Source of the DNA: Streptomyces sp. NBC_00259
GTDB lineage: Bacteria; Actinomycetota; Actinomycetes; Streptomycetales; Streptomycetaceae
Assembly (NCBI RefSeq): GCF_036181745.1
Contig: NZ_CP108080.1
Location: forward strand, 3,410,001-3,474,000
DNA: 64,000 bases
Reading direction: 5' to 3'
Part shown: positions 8,335-17,115 of the stretch, in pieces
How positions within the stretch are numbered: the stretch's first letter is position 1
How the letters are laid out: each line of letters starts with the position of its first letter
Notes under the pieces: model-generated
The model's database searches: none
The model's input: only the letters and a program-made list of their open reading frames with translations
Told to the model about the DNA's origin: nothing
Program-made: the position numbers and the translations under genes

Positions 8335-9672
8335 TCAGCGGCGCGCCGTGAAGGCGGACGGTTCGGGGAAGGTGACGTCGGTGCAGCCGCGGCGGCGCGT
8401 GATGTCGTCGACGTAGGCGCGGAAGAGGGCGGGCAGGCGGTCGAGCACGACGTCGTCGTAGGTGAAGCTGACGGTCAGGGTGTGGAGCGCGGGCTGCCCG
8501 TCGCACACGGACGAGGCCCACCACACGCCATGGTCCTTCTCCCCGCCGGCGGTGCCCGGCCCGAGGTACGCGTACTGACGGCGGTCCCCGTAACCGACCG
8601 ATGCGGTCCCGGCGCCGAAGACCGAGGTCGTCCGCATCCACCAGGGAGAGTACGTGAGGGCGCCTTCCACGTACTTGCGGGAATCCCATGGAAGTTGCGG
8701 CGTCATCCCACGCACCGCGGCCGGGCTGACGGCCAGCAGGCAGGTCTCCTTCCCACTCCTGGGGGCGGTGGGTGGCTCCAGCATGCGGTCGGGCAGCCGG
8801 CCGCTCGCCGTGGCGCCGAGGTGTCTGCCGTACCAGGCGCAGGAGGTACGCGCCGACGTCGGGGCGCCGAGAGCACGCCCCGGCGCCTCGAACCGGGCGG
8901 GAAGGTGCGGAAGCCGTACGGCGCACCGCAGCCGGGCGGCGGCCTCCTCCATCGTTCCCCGGGCGAGCACGGCGAGGATGCGGCGGTCCTCGTCGGACAC
9001 GCCGTCGTACCGGGCCGTGGCCGTGACCTCCAGGGCGGTGGGCTCTCCGGAGGGACAAGCGGCCCGGATCGTGACGGAGTTGTCGCTCCGGTCGCCGAGC
9101 GACCCGTCACCCAGAGGGTGAGGCTCGGCGTGGTCGGCGAGGCGGGTCGGGTCGTCCAGCAGGCGGCCGCGGTCGTCACGCGATCCGAACGGCTCGTTCC
9201 CCACCTCGTCACCGACGACGAGCAGCGGCGTCACGGTCTCCGAGCGGCGGACCGCGACCACGACGAGGTCGTCCGACCTCCCCGGCTCCAGCATCCGGTC
9301 GACGATGCACGTGTCGGGCCGCGCATCGAACGGCGGGCCGTCCTGGTCACCGGCGGACACGGAGGCCCTGACCACTCCGCCACGCAGGTCCATGGCGGCC
9401 TCGGCGTCCACGAGCCCGTCGCAGACCGTGGCGATCTCGTCCTCGCTCGCGGCCCGGTCACGCACATCCGTGTACGTGAGCCAGTACGCCCACAGGCTCA
9501 CCCCGGTACCGACCACGGCGGCGACGTAGAACAGCTTGTTGAGCCGGTGCCGCCAGGGCCCGTGGCCGGGCAGCCGTGGCACCCGGATCATCCGGGACAG
9601 CCCGCGCGGCCGAAGCGGCGGCACGCCTTCGGGCAGTCGTGTTCCCGGCCCGTCCTCGCCATGGTGGCTCAT
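8335..9672 (-). CDS. hypothetical single-pass membrane protein, 445 aa
   Basis: I do not recognise the family. A basic, Pro/Arg-rich cytoplasmic tail of about 45 residues precedes one membrane segment (around 48-66, VAAVVGTGVSLWAYW). The long C-terminal part is probably outside the cell. It has several Cys residues (ATVCDG, RPDTC, AACPSG, LRCAV, TSCAWYG, KETCLLAV, SSVCDG, RRGCTDV) that could form disulfides. The content resembles Streptomyces proteins of unknown function with a repeated beta-rich ectodomain. It is convergent with the crotonase gene across the MITE and upstream of no obvious partner. Confidence 0.7.
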   Translation of the reverse strand: MSHHGEDGPGTRLPEGVPPLRPRGLSRMIRVPRLPGHGPWRHRLNKLFYVAAVVGTGVSLWAYWLTYTDVRDRAASEDEIATVCDGLVDAEAAMDLRGGVVRASVSAGDQDGPPFDARPDTCIVDRMLEPGRSDDLVVVAVRRSETVTPLLVVGDEVGNEPFGSRDDRGRLLDDPTRLADHAEPHPLGDGSLGDRSDNSVTIRAACPSGEPTALEVTATARYDGVSDEDRRILAVLARGTMEEAAARLRCAVRLPHLPARFEAPGRALGAPTSARTSCAWYGRHLGATASGRLPDRMLEPPTAPRSGKETCLLAVSPAAVRGMTPQLPWDSRKYVEGALTYSPWWMRTTSVFGAGTASVGYGDRRQYAYLGPGTAGGEKDHGVWWASSVCDGQPALHTLTVSFTYDDVVLDRLPALFRAYVDDITRRRGCTDVTFPEPSAFTARR

Positions 9673-9773
9673 GCATCCCCCGTGCGTTCTTCCATCGTTC
9701 TTCCATGCTCATGCCGGCAATTCGCTGAAGCTATCAGCCACTTCGGGTGGCGCCGCGAGCTGCCGGGCCGGAG

Positions 9774-10388
9774 CTACTCGGCGGCGGCACGGGCCGCCTC
9801 GATGAACGCGGCGATCAGTGCGGGGCTCTTCACGCCACGGCTGATCTCGATCCCGCTGGAGACGTCCACGCCCCACGGGCGGGCCGCGCGGACCGCCTCC
9901 GCGACGTTGCCCGGGTCGAGGCCCCCGGCGAGCAGCCACGCCAGGCCGGGCTCCGGCAGCCGCTTGCCCGACCGGTCCCACACCTCGCCCGCGCCCGGTA
10001 CCGGCGCGTCGAGCAGCAGGATGTCCTCGCCGCGCTCGCCGTGCCGGGGTGCGTCGCCCCGTACGGAGACTCCCCGGATCAGGAGCCGCCCGTCCGGCCG
10101 CAGGGCGTCGTAGAAGGCGAGGTCCTCGTCACCGTGCAGCTGTACGGCCCGCATCGCGCTCGCGTCCAGCAGTTCCCGGACCTCGGTGAGCGGCTGGTTG
10201 CGGAAGACGCCGACCGTCGTGATCCCCTCCGGCACGCGCCGCGCCAGCCGCGACGCGGTGCCGGCGTCGATGCGGCGCGGGCTCTCGGCGAAGACGAAGC
10301 CGATCGCGTCGGCACCGGCCTCGACGGCCGCGTCGACGTCCTGCTCGGTCCGCAGACCGCAGACCTTGATGAACAAAGGGGTGCCCAC
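9774..10388 (-). CDS. trpF: phosphoribosylanthranilate isomerase, 204 aa
   Basis: Catalyses the Amadori rearrangement of N-(5-phosphoribosyl)anthranilate in tryptophan synthesis. It is a (beta/alpha)8 barrel. The general base Cys10 lies in IKVCGL, the general acid Asp in DILLLDAPVPG, and the phosphate-binding loops LLAGGLDPGNV and GVDVSSGIE are intact. Length is normal for TrpF. The GTG start has GAGGAG 8 nt upstream. No other trp gene is nearby. Streptomyces normally rely on the bifunctional PriA for this step, so a stand-alone trpF is notable. Its start is 87 bp from an island operator. Confidence 0.88.
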   Translation of the reverse strand: MGTPLFIKVCGLRTEQDVDAAVEAGADAIGFVFAESPRRIDAGTASRLARRVPEGITTVGVFRNQPLTEVRELLDASAMRAVQLHGDEDLAFYDALRPDGRLLIRGVSVRGDAPRHGERGEDILLLDAPVPGAGEVWDRSGKRLPEPGLAWLLAGGLDPGNVAEAVRAARPWGVDVSSGIEISRGVKSPALIAAFIEAARAAAE

Positions 10389-10474
10389 TTCTCGTGCTCC
10401 TCGACTCCCGGGACCGTGTGCACGGCAACGCTACTGGCCGCACCGGCCATGGACCGTTCCCCGCACCTTCCTAT

Positions 10475-10489
10475 CTGACGATCCGTCAG
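10475..10489. promoter_or_regulatory. island operator, copy 4
   Basis: CTGACGATCCGTCAG, in the 106-bp gap between divergent trpF (start 10388) and the flavin reductase gene. It ends only 5 bp before the first in-frame ATG of the reductase at 10495. It therefore probably covers the -10 region of a near-leaderless transcript. Confidence 0.7.
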
Positions 10490-10494
10490 CTTCA

Positions 10495-11118
10495 ATGGGT
10501 GTCGTGATGGGACACGCAGGGATGGCCGCCACCGCCGTCCGCTACCTCAGGTCCGTCGGCGCCGCCACGGCAGCCGAGCCGTACGACGCCCTGCCGCGAC
10601 CGGAGTTGCGGACCGTGCGGGACGACGAGCGGCTGCCGGTCGACCCCGCCGAGTTCCGCCGGGTGCTCGGGCACTTCGCGAGCGGGGTCACCGTCGTCAC
10701 GGCGTACGACGAGGAGGGCGGCGGGCCCACGGGGTTCGCCTGCCAGTCCTTCGCCTCGCTCTCCCTCGATCCGCCCCTGGTCGCCTTCATGGTCGCGCGT
10801 ACGTCGACGACCTGGCCGCGTATCGCCCGCGCCGGGGCCTTCTGCGTCAACGTCCTCGGCGCGGATCAGGGCGGACTGTGCCGCGCCTTCGCGGTGAGCG
10901 GCGCGGACAAGTTCGCGGGCGTCGGCCACGCCCCCGCCCCCGTGACGGGCTCGCCCCGGCTCGCCTCCGTACCGGCCTGGATCGACTGCACGATCAGCGC
11001 GGTCCACACGGGCGGCGACCATCTGATCGTGGTGGGGCGGGTGGAGGCGCTGGGCGCGGAGGAGGAAGGCGATCCGCTGCTGTTCCACCGGGGACGGTTC
11101 GGACGGCTCGGCGCGTAA
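10495..11118 (+). CDS. flavin reductase domain protein, 207 aa
   Basis: NAD(P)H:flavin oxidoreductase of the split-barrel type that usually supplies reduced FMN or FAD to a partner monooxygenase. Conserved parts are FRRVLGHFASGVTVVTA (about 55-72), GFACQSFASLSLDPPLV (flavin-binding) and the C-terminal GDHLIVVGRVEAL with a final LLFHRGRFG. Possible starts are ATG 10495, 10507 and 10522, none with a good ribosome site. I keep 10495 because the operator position suggests a short or absent leader. No partner oxygenase of the acyl-CoA-dehydrogenase-fold type is adjacent. The flavin monooxygenase at 3.5 kb belongs to a self-sufficient class. Confidence 0.88.
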   Translation: MGVVMGHAGMAATAVRYLRSVGAATAAEPYDALPRPELRTVRDDERLPVDPAEFRRVLGHFASGVTVVTAYDEEGGGPTGFACQSFASLSLDPPLVAFMVARTSTTWPRIARAGAFCVNVLGADQGGLCRAFAVSGADKFAGVGHAPAPVTGSPRLASVPAWIDCTISAVHTGGDHLIVVGRVEALGAEEEGDPLLFHRGRFGRLGA

Positions 11119-11169
<51 letters not shown>

Positions 11170-11215
11170 CGTGACCGTCCGCGTCGGCGGCCGCGGCCCG
11201 CGTGACCGTCGGCGG

Positions 11216-12535
11216 TCAGGCCACGGCCGCAGGAGCCGGTACCGCCGGGCGGCGGGTGATCACCAGGGCCATCAGCGCCGCCGCCGCGCACAGCGCGCCC
11301 GAGGCGTACCAGACCACGTCGTACGAGCCGAAGACGTCCCGCGCCGCGCCTCCCGCGAAGGCGACGATCGCCGCGCCGACCTGGTGGGAGGCGAGGACCC
11401 AGCCGAAGACGATGGCGCTTTCGTCGCCGTAGTGCTCACGGCACAGGGCGATGGTCGGCGGGACCGTCGCGACCCAGTCGAGGCCGTAGAAGACGATGAA
11501 GAAGATCATCGGCGGGTGGACGGAGGGGGCCAGCAGCATCGGCAGGAAGAGCAGTGAGACGCCGCGCAGCGCGTAGTAGACCGCGAGCAGCCGGCGGGCG
11601 TCGTAGCGGTCGGTGAACCAGCCGGAGGCGATCGTGCCGACGACGTCGAAGACGCCGATGACCGCGAGCAGCGAGGCGGCGGCCGTGATGGGCATGCCGT
11701 GGTCGTGGGCGGCGGGGACGAAGTGGGTCTGGACGAGACCGTTCGTCGAGGCGCCGCAGATGGCGAAGGTGCCCGCCAGCAGCCAGAAGGGGCCGGTGCG
11801 GGCGGCCGAGAAGAGGACCGTGAGCGTGCGGCGGGCCGCGCCCGCCACCGGGGCCGGCTTGGGGACGAACTCCTTCGCGCCGTACGGGGCGAGGCCCACG
11901 TCCGCAGGATGGTCCCGCAGCAGCAGCCAGACGAACGGGACGACGGCGAGCGCGGCGAGCGCGACCGTGACGGCGGCGGGACGCCAGTGGTGCTCCTGGA
12001 CGATCCATGACAGCAGCGGGAGGAAGATCAGCTGTCCGGAGGCGGCGGCCGCGGTCAGGATGCCGGTGACCAGGCCGCGGCGTTCGGTGAACCAGCGGTT
12101 GGTCACCGTCGCCGCGAAGGCCAGCGCCATCGACCCGGTGCCGAGCCCGACGAGCAGTCCCCAGCAGAGCAGCAGCTGCCAGGCCGCCGTCATCCACACC
12201 GTCAGGCCCGAGCCGATCGCGATGATCGTCAGCGCGACGGCGACGACCTTGCGGATGCCGTACTTGTCCATCAGCGCGGCGGCGAACGGTGCCGTGAGCC
12301 CGTACAGCGCCAGGTTGACGGAGACCGCGAGCCCGATCGTGCCGCGCGACCAGCCGAACTCCGCGTGCAGCGGGTCGATCAACAGCCCGGGCAAGGAACG
12401 GAAGGCGGCCGCGCCGATGATCGTCACGAACGCGACGGCGGCGACGAACCAGGCGCGGTGGACACGGCCGGGGCGGCGGGGAAGGCGGGGCGCTTCCTGT
12501 GCGGGGGCGGCGGGGACAGCGTTTGTCTGGGTCAC
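11216..12535 (-). CDS. MFS transporter, oxalate/formate-antiporter or MCT-like, 439 aa
   Basis: Twelve hydrophobic segments in two blocks of six, separated by a polar loop around residues 210-245. The MFS motif between TM2 and TM3 is AALMDKYGIRKVV, and TM8-9 carries ASGWFTDRYDARR. The N-terminal FGWSRGTIGLAVS segment is typical of the monocarboxylate/OFA branch, which moves small organic acids. It lies inside the catabolic island and is divergent from the GlxA-type regulator gene across 71 bp, so control by that regulator and uptake of an acid substrate are reasonable inferences. No island operator is present here. Confidence 0.87.
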   Translation of the reverse strand: MTQTNAVPAAPAQEAPRLPRRPGRVHRAWFVAAVAFVTIIGAAAFRSLPGLLIDPLHAEFGWSRGTIGLAVSVNLALYGLTAPFAAALMDKYGIRKVVAVALTIIAIGSGLTVWMTAAWQLLLCWGLLVGLGTGSMALAFAATVTNRWFTERRGLVTGILTAAAASGQLIFLPLLSWIVQEHHWRPAAVTVALAALAVVPFVWLLLRDHPADVGLAPYGAKEFVPKPAPVAGAARRTLTVLFSAARTGPFWLLAGTFAICGASTNGLVQTHFVPAAHDHGMPITAAASLLAVIGVFDVVGTIASGWFTDRYDARRLLAVYYALRGVSLLFLPMLLAPSVHPPMIFFIVFYGLDWVATVPPTIALCREHYGDESAIVFGWVLASHQVGAAIVAFAGGAARDVFGSYDVVWYASGALCAAAALMALVITRRPAVPAPAAVA

Positions 12536-12606
12536 GTCACCCAGGATCGGTGCCCCGGCGATCGCCGACGAGTGGCCCGGAGGACAGCATTCGATATGAT
12601 CGGGCC

Positions 12607-13593
12607 ATGGCCTCCGTGAAGCCGCACCGCGTCGTCGTCCTCGCCCTCGACGGCTGCCTCCCCTTCGAGCTGGGCATTCCCCAGCGCATCTTCGGCCGCG
12701 CGGCCGACGCGGCAGGCCGGAAGCTGTACGAGGTGGTCACGTGCTCGGTGCGGCCACCGGGCCCGGTGCGTACGGACGCCGACTTCGCCGTCCTCGTGGA
12801 GAACGGCCCGGAGGCGCTGGCGACCGCCGACACCGTGATCGTGCCCGCGTCGTACGAACTCGGCACCGTGTACGAGAAGGGCGTGCTCACCCCCGAACTG
12901 ACCGCCGCCTTCGCGCTGCTGCGGCCCGGCACCCGGATGGTGTCGATCTGCACCGGCGGGTACGTGCTGGCCGCCGCCGGGTTCCTGGACGGGCGGCCCG
13001 CGACGACGCACTGGTCGGCCGCCGCGCACTTCCAGCGGCTGTTCCCGCGGGTCAAGGTCGACGCGGAGGTGCTCTTCATCGACGACGGGGACGTCCTCAC
13101 GTCCGCCGGGGTGGCCGCGGGCATCGATCTGTCGCTGCACATCGTGCGTCGCGACCACGGCACGGCGGTCGCGAACGACGTCGCGCGGCGCACGGTCGTG
13201 CCGCCGCACCGCGACGGCGGCCAGGCGCAGTACATCCGCCGGCCCGTGCCCGAGCCGCAGACCGCGACCACCGCGGACGCGCGGGCCTGGGCGCTGGAGC
13301 ACCTCCACGAGCCGATCCAGCTGCGTGACCTCGCCGGGCAGGAGGCGATGTCCGTACGGACCTTCACGCGTCGCTTCCGCGAGGAGGTCGGGGTGAGTCC
13401 GGGGCAGTGGCTGGCCCAGCAGCGCGTGGAGCGGGCACGACAGCTCCTGGAGTCCACGGAGCTGTCCATGGACCAGGTGGCGCGTGCAGCCGGCTTCGGT
13501 ACGGCGCAGTCGATGCGCCAGCACGTCCTGACGGCGCTCGGCGTCGCGCCGACGGCGTACCGGCGCGCCTTCCGCGCGACGGCGTCGCGCTGA
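12607..13593 (+). CDS. GlxA/FtrA-type transcriptional regulator (DJ-1/PfpI + AraC), 328 aa
   Basis: The N-terminal DJ-1/PfpI-like domain (about 5-170) has VLALDGCLPFELGIP and the nucleophile-elbow region SICTGGYVLAAAGFLDGR. The C-terminal AraC domain (about 225-325) has two helix-turn-helix units, RDLAGQEAMSVRTFTRRF and MDQVARAAGFGTAQSMRQH. Members sense small metabolites and act mostly as activators. A TATGAT hexamer at 12595-12600 ends 6 bp before the ATG and no ribosome site lies between, so the mRNA may be leaderless. It is divergent from the MFS gene, its most likely target. Confidence in family is high; the ligand is unknown. Confidence 0.9.
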   Translation: MASVKPHRVVVLALDGCLPFELGIPQRIFGRAADAAGRKLYEVVTCSVRPPGPVRTDADFAVLVENGPEALATADTVIVPASYELGTVYEKGVLTPELTAAFALLRPGTRMVSICTGGYVLAAAGFLDGRPATTHWSAAAHFQRLFPRVKVDAEVLFIDDGDVLTSAGVAAGIDLSLHIVRRDHGTAVANDVARRTVVPPHRDGGQAQYIRRPVPEPQTATTADARAWALEHLHEPIQLRDLAGQEAMSVRTFTRRFREEVGVSPGQWLAQQRVERARQLLESTELSMDQVARAAGFGTAQSMRQHVLTALGVAPTAYRRAFRATASR

Positions 13594-13781
13594 CGCGAGC
13601 GGCCGCGGCCGGAGCCGGCGAGGAAGGCACGTCCGCCGCCACGGCCTGCCTTCGGCACGACGGCCTCCCACAGACGCGGGACTCCGCCTCCCGCACTGAC
13701 GCGGAAGTCCGTGTCCCGCGCCACGGCCTGCCCTCCGGGCAACGGCGTCGCTGACGCGAGCGGCCGCGGCCGGAGCCGGCG
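13591..13781. repeat. 30-bp direct repeat after the GlxA-type gene
   Basis: A 30-bp block starting TGACGCGAGCGGCCGCGG occurs at 13591-13620, containing the stop region of the regulator gene, and again at 13752-13781. It is preceded in both cases by ACGGCGTCGC. The material between also holds two versions of GCCACGGCCTGCC. This looks like a segmental duplication of the gene's 3' end in a non-coding spacer. Confidence 0.7.
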
Positions 13782-13854
13782 CCGGGCGGATCGCGTGCGC
13801 GGGGCACGCTCGTGCCGCACCAAAGGCCCCGCGGGCGGCCGGACCCGCCCGGGG

Positions 13855-14904
13855 TCAGAACGTGAGCACCCCGCGTGCCACGCGGCCCCCTTCCGCGTCG
13901 TCCGCCGCCTTCGCGAAGTCCTCGACCGGGTAGGTCTCCGTCACCAGCTCGTCGAGCAGCAGCCGCCCCTCCCCGTACAGCCGGGCGTACAGCGCGATGT
14001 CGTGCTGCGGGCGCGAGGAGCCGTAGCGGCAGCCGAGGATGGACTTGTCCAGGAACATCGCCGCGGGCAGGAACGTCGCCTCCGCCGTCGGGGCCGGCAT
14101 GCCGAGCAGCACCGCCTGGCCGTGGCGGTCCAGGAGGTCGATCGCCCGGCGGACGAGCCCCGTGTGCCCCACGCATTCGAAGACGTGCTGCGCACCGTCC
14201 GGAAGGATGTCCCGTACCGCGTCCACCGCCGTGAGGAAGTGCGTCGCGCCGAAGAGCCGGGCCGTCTCCTCCTTGGCCGGGTTGGTGTCGACCGCGACGA
14301 TGGTGACCGCACCCGCGAGCCGTGCGCCCTGGAGAACGTTGAGGCCGATGCCGCCGGTCCCGATGACGACGACCGTGTCACCGAGGGCGACCTTGGCCCG
14401 GTTGAGTACGGCGCCCACGCCCGTGAGCACCCCGCAACCGATCAGTGCCGCGGAGGTGAGCGGGATCTCCGGCGGGATCCGCACCGCCTGCACGGCCTTG
14501 ACCAGGGTCCGTTCCGCGAAGGCGGAGTTCGCGGCGAACTGGTACAGCGGCTTCCCGCCCCGCGTGAAGGGCCGCTCCGGCCGCCCGATGGCCTTGCGGC
14601 ACATCGTCGGCCGCCCACGGTCGCACTCCGCGCACGCCCCGCAGTTGGCGAGCGTCGACAGCGAGACGTGGTCGCCGGGCACGACATGGGTGACGCCGGA
14701 GCCGACGGCCTCGACGACGCCCGCGCCCTCGTGGCCGAGGACGACGGGCACCGGGAACGGGATCGTGCCGTCGATCACCGACAGATCGCTGTGACACAGC
14801 CCCGCCGCGGCGATCGCCACCAGCACCTCGCCGGGGCCCGGGTCCCGTATCTCCAGGTCGTCCGCCACCTCGGCCCGCTCACCGTCGAAGACGACACCTC
14901 TCAC
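13855..14904 (-). CDS. zinc-dependent alcohol dehydrogenase, class III-like, 349 aa
   Basis: Medium-chain dehydrogenase that oxidises an alcohol to an aldehyde or ketone with NAD(P). Catalytic-zinc ligands appear as LCHSD (about 37) and GHEGAGVVE (about 59-60). The structural zinc loop has four Cys (CGACAECDRGRPTMC, about 88-102). The cofactor motif GTGGIG is near 181, followed by the Asp of VAVDTN, favouring NAD. The GTG start overlaps the upstream acyl-CoA dehydrogenase stop as GTGA. It is the last gene of the three-gene minus-strand unit that starts with the SDR at 17030. Confidence 0.9.
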   Translation of the reverse strand: MRGVVFDGERAEVADDLEIRDPGPGEVLVAIAAAGLCHSDLSVIDGTIPFPVPVVLGHEGAGVVEAVGSGVTHVVPGDHVSLSTLANCGACAECDRGRPTMCRKAIGRPERPFTRGGKPLYQFAANSAFAERTLVKAVQAVRIPPEIPLTSAALIGCGVLTGVGAVLNRAKVALGDTVVVIGTGGIGLNVLQGARLAGAVTIVAVDTNPAKEETARLFGATHFLTAVDAVRDILPDGAQHVFECVGHTGLVRRAIDLLDRHGQAVLLGMPAPTAEATFLPAAMFLDKSILGCRYGSSRPQHDIALYARLYGEGRLLLDELVTETYPVEDFAKAADDAEGGRVARGVLTF

Positions 14905-16034
14905 CGCAGCTCCCTGGGTAGGCCGAGCACGCGCTCGGCGATGATGTTCCGCTGGATCTCGTCCGAGCCGCCGTAGATCGTGTCGGCGCGGCTGAAGAGG
15001 AACAGCCGCTGCTGTTCGTCCAGTTCGTACGACGGTGTCCACGCGCCGGGTCCTGACGCCGCCGCCGCGCCCCTGATCCGCATCGCCAGCTCACCGAGCC
15101 GCTGGTGCCAGCCGCCCCACAGCAGTTTGGCGACGCTCGGCGCACCCGGGTCGCCGCCGGAACCGCCCAGGGTGCGCAGGGCGTTCCAGCGCATGGTGCG
15201 CAGCTCGGCCCACTGGCGTACGAGCCGGTCCCTGAGCACCGGATCGTCGTCGACGGCGCCGCTGTCGACCGCGGCCCGTACGATCCGGGCCAGCTCCTCC
15301 TCGAAGCCGATCTGCTGGACGAGCGTCGACACACCACGCTCCAGGGCGAGCAGGCCCATCGCCACCTGCCAGCCGTTGCCCTCGCCGCCGACCGCCTCGA
15401 CGGCCTCGGCCCCGTCGAAGAAGACCTCGTTGAACTCGCTGGTCCCGGACATCTGGCGGATGGGCCGTACGTCGATCCGGCCGCCGGGCTGGTCCATCGG
15501 CACGAGCAGGAACGTCAGTCCGTGGTGGCGGCCGGAACCGGGCTCGGTGCGGGCCAGTACGAAGCACCAGTGGGCGTCCGCCGCGAGCGAGGTCCAGATC
15601 TTCTGGCCGGTGACCCGGTAGCCGGCGCCGTCCTTCACCGCGACGGTACGCAAGGAGGCGAGGTCCGAGCCGGCGCCGGGTTCGCTGTAGCCCTGGCACC
15701 AGAGTTCCTCGCCGCGGGCGATGCCCGGCAGGAAGCGGGCCTGCTGTTCCTTGCTCCCGTACGCGATGAGGGTCGGGGCGAGGAGGTTCTCGCCGATGTG
15801 GCCGAGGCGGGCGGGGGCGCCGGCGCGGGCGTACTCCTCGGCCCACACGACCTGCTGGGTGAGGGTGGCGCGGCGGTTGCCGTGGTCGGCGTCCCAGCCG
15901 AGGCCGATCCAGCCGCCGGCGCCGAGTTCCCGCTCCCAGGCGAGGCGGGTGCGGTCGGTGGTGAGGTGGTCCTCCAGCCAGCCGCGCGCGTCCCGCCGGA
16001 AGGCCTGGTCCTCGGGTCCGAACTCGAAGTCCAT
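14901..16034 (-). CDS. acyl-CoA dehydrogenase, 377 aa
   Basis: FAD enzyme that introduces an alpha,beta double bond into an acyl-CoA. It has the expected order of N-terminal helices, beta domain (WCQGYSEPGAGSDLASLRT, about 111-129, and GQKIWTS) and C-terminal helices ending IYGGSDEIQRNIIAERVLGLP. At the position where medium-chain enzymes carry the catalytic Glu (IYEG) this protein has Gly, as in the alpha or beta partners of actinobacterial heteromeric FadE enzymes. The base may therefore lie elsewhere or in a partner subunit. Middle gene of the SDR/acyl-CoA dehydrogenase/alcohol dehydrogenase unit. Confidence 0.9.
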   Translation of the reverse strand: MDFEFGPEDQAFRRDARGWLEDHLTTDRTRLAWERELGAGGWIGLGWDADHGNRRATLTQQVVWAEEYARAGAPARLGHIGENLLAPTLIAYGSKEQQARFLPGIARGEELWCQGYSEPGAGSDLASLRTVAVKDGAGYRVTGQKIWTSLAADAHWCFVLARTEPGSGRHHGLTFLLVPMDQPGGRIDVRPIRQMSGTSEFNEVFFDGAEAVEAVGGEGNGWQVAMGLLALERGVSTLVQQIGFEEELARIVRAAVDSGAVDDDPVLRDRLVRQWAELRTMRWNALRTLGGSGGDPGAPSVAKLLWGGWHQRLGELAMRIRGAAAASGPGAWTPSYELDEQQRLFLFSRADTIYGGSDEIQRNIIAERVLGLPRELR

Positions 16035-16118
16035 GTACGCCTCCTGATCGTGGGGCGGGCGAGGGAGGGTCCTGCCCCGCCCCGGCCCTTCCGGACCCGC
16101 GTCCGTCGCGGGCGGCCG

Positions 16119-17030
16119 CTACTGGTTCGGCCGAGCGCCCGACGCCGCGGCCTTGGCCATCGCCTCCAGCTGCGCCAGCATCGGCATCGGGTCCGTGCCC
16201 ACCGTCCCCGGGAGGAAGTCCGCGATCTTCTCGGGGGTCCACGCGCCGTCCGCGTACCCGGCGCGCAGTTCCCGCGGCTGGGCCCAGACCGCGATCTTGG
16301 GGCCGGCGATCGTGTAGACCTGGCCGGTGATGTTCTCGGCGCGGGCGCGGTCGGAGAGGAGGTAGACGACGAGGGCCGCGACGTCCTCGGGCTCGCCGAT
16401 CTCCTTCAGCTCCATCGGCACGTTCGCGGACATGCGGGTGCGGGCCACGGGCGCGACCGCGTTGGCCGTCACCCCGTACTTGTGCAGGCCGAGCGCCGCG
16501 CTGCGCACCAGCGAGATGATGCCGCCCTTCGCCGCCGAGTAGTTGGCCTGGGCGACGGAGCCCTGGTGGTTGCCGCTGGTGAAGCCGATCAGCGTCCCGC
16601 CGCCCTGCTTGCGCATCACGGCGGAGGCGGCGCGGAAGACGGTGAAGGTGCCCTTCAGGTGGGTGGCGACGACCGGGTCCCACTCCTCCTCGGTCATGTT
16701 GAACAGCATGCGCTCGCGCAGGATGCCCGCGACGCAGACGACCCCGTCGATCCGCCCGTATCGCGCGAGCGCCGTGTCGACGACCCGCCGGCCGCCCGCC
16801 ATCGTCGAGATGTCGTCGGCGACGGCGACCGCGTCGCCGCCCGCCGCCACGATCTCCTTCACGACCGCCTCGGCGACCTCCGAGGCGGGTTCACCGCCCT
16901 CGACGGAGACGCCGTAGTCGTTGACGACGACCTTCGCGCCCTCGGCGGCGCAGGCGAGGGCCACCGCGCGTCCGATGCCGCGCCCGGCGCCGGTCACGGC
17001 GACGGTCCTGCCTGCCAAGAAGTTCCCCAC
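16119..17030 (-). CDS. short-chain dehydrogenase/reductase, 303 aa
   Basis: Classical SDR with TGAGRGIG (about 14-21), NDYG after beta-2, a long insertion EGGEPASEVAEAVV, and the catalytic Ser/Tyr/Lys set TSGNHQGSVAQANYSAAK (about 150-167). The insertion and the long C-terminal tail (about 255-303) resemble the (3R)-hydroxyacyl-CoA dehydrogenase domain of peroxisomal multifunctional enzyme 2 and actinobacterial homologues. A 3-hydroxyacyl-CoA oxidation step is plausible. It is the first gene of a minus-strand unit and is divergent from the cyclase gene across island operator copy 5. Confidence 0.9.
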   Translation of the reverse strand: MGNFLAGRTVAVTGAGRGIGRAVALACAAEGAKVVVNDYGVSVEGGEPASEVAEAVVKEIVAAGGDAVAVADDISTMAGGRRVVDTALARYGRIDGVVCVAGILRERMLFNMTEEEWDPVVATHLKGTFTVFRAASAVMRKQGGGTLIGFTSGNHQGSVAQANYSAAKGGIISLVRSAALGLHKYGVTANAVAPVARTRMSANVPMELKEIGEPEDVAALVVYLLSDRARAENITGQVYTIAGPKIAVWAQPRELRAGYADGAWTPEKIADFLPGTVGTDPMPMLAQLEAMAKAAASGARPNQ

Positions 17031-17052
17031 GTCCGGCCCCTTCCCGCGATTT

Positions 17053-17067
17053 CTGACGGACCGTTAG
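17053..17067. promoter_or_regulatory. island operator, copy 5
   Basis: CTGACGGACCGTTAG, one mismatch from the consensus in the right arm. It lies 22 bp upstream of the SDR start (17030) and 49 bp upstream of the cyclase start (17116). A lone extra right half-site CGTCAG is at 17079-17084. Confidence 0.65.
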
Positions 17068-17115
17068 ATTTTATGGGCCGTCAGACACCTCAGCACAAGC
17101 CCCGGGGAGGGCCCG

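Noticed and set aside
8169..8351. 60-codon frame inside the MITE
   Set aside because: It spans the element and its right terminus and has no coding character.
13598..13854. Short frames in the duplicated spacer after the GlxA-type gene
   Set aside because: They arise from a duplicated 3' end and low-complexity GC sequence, with no ribosome site.
17079..17084. Extra CGTCAG half-site near operator copy 5
   Set aside because: The left arm at the right distance (TTTATG) does not match, so it is only a half-site.
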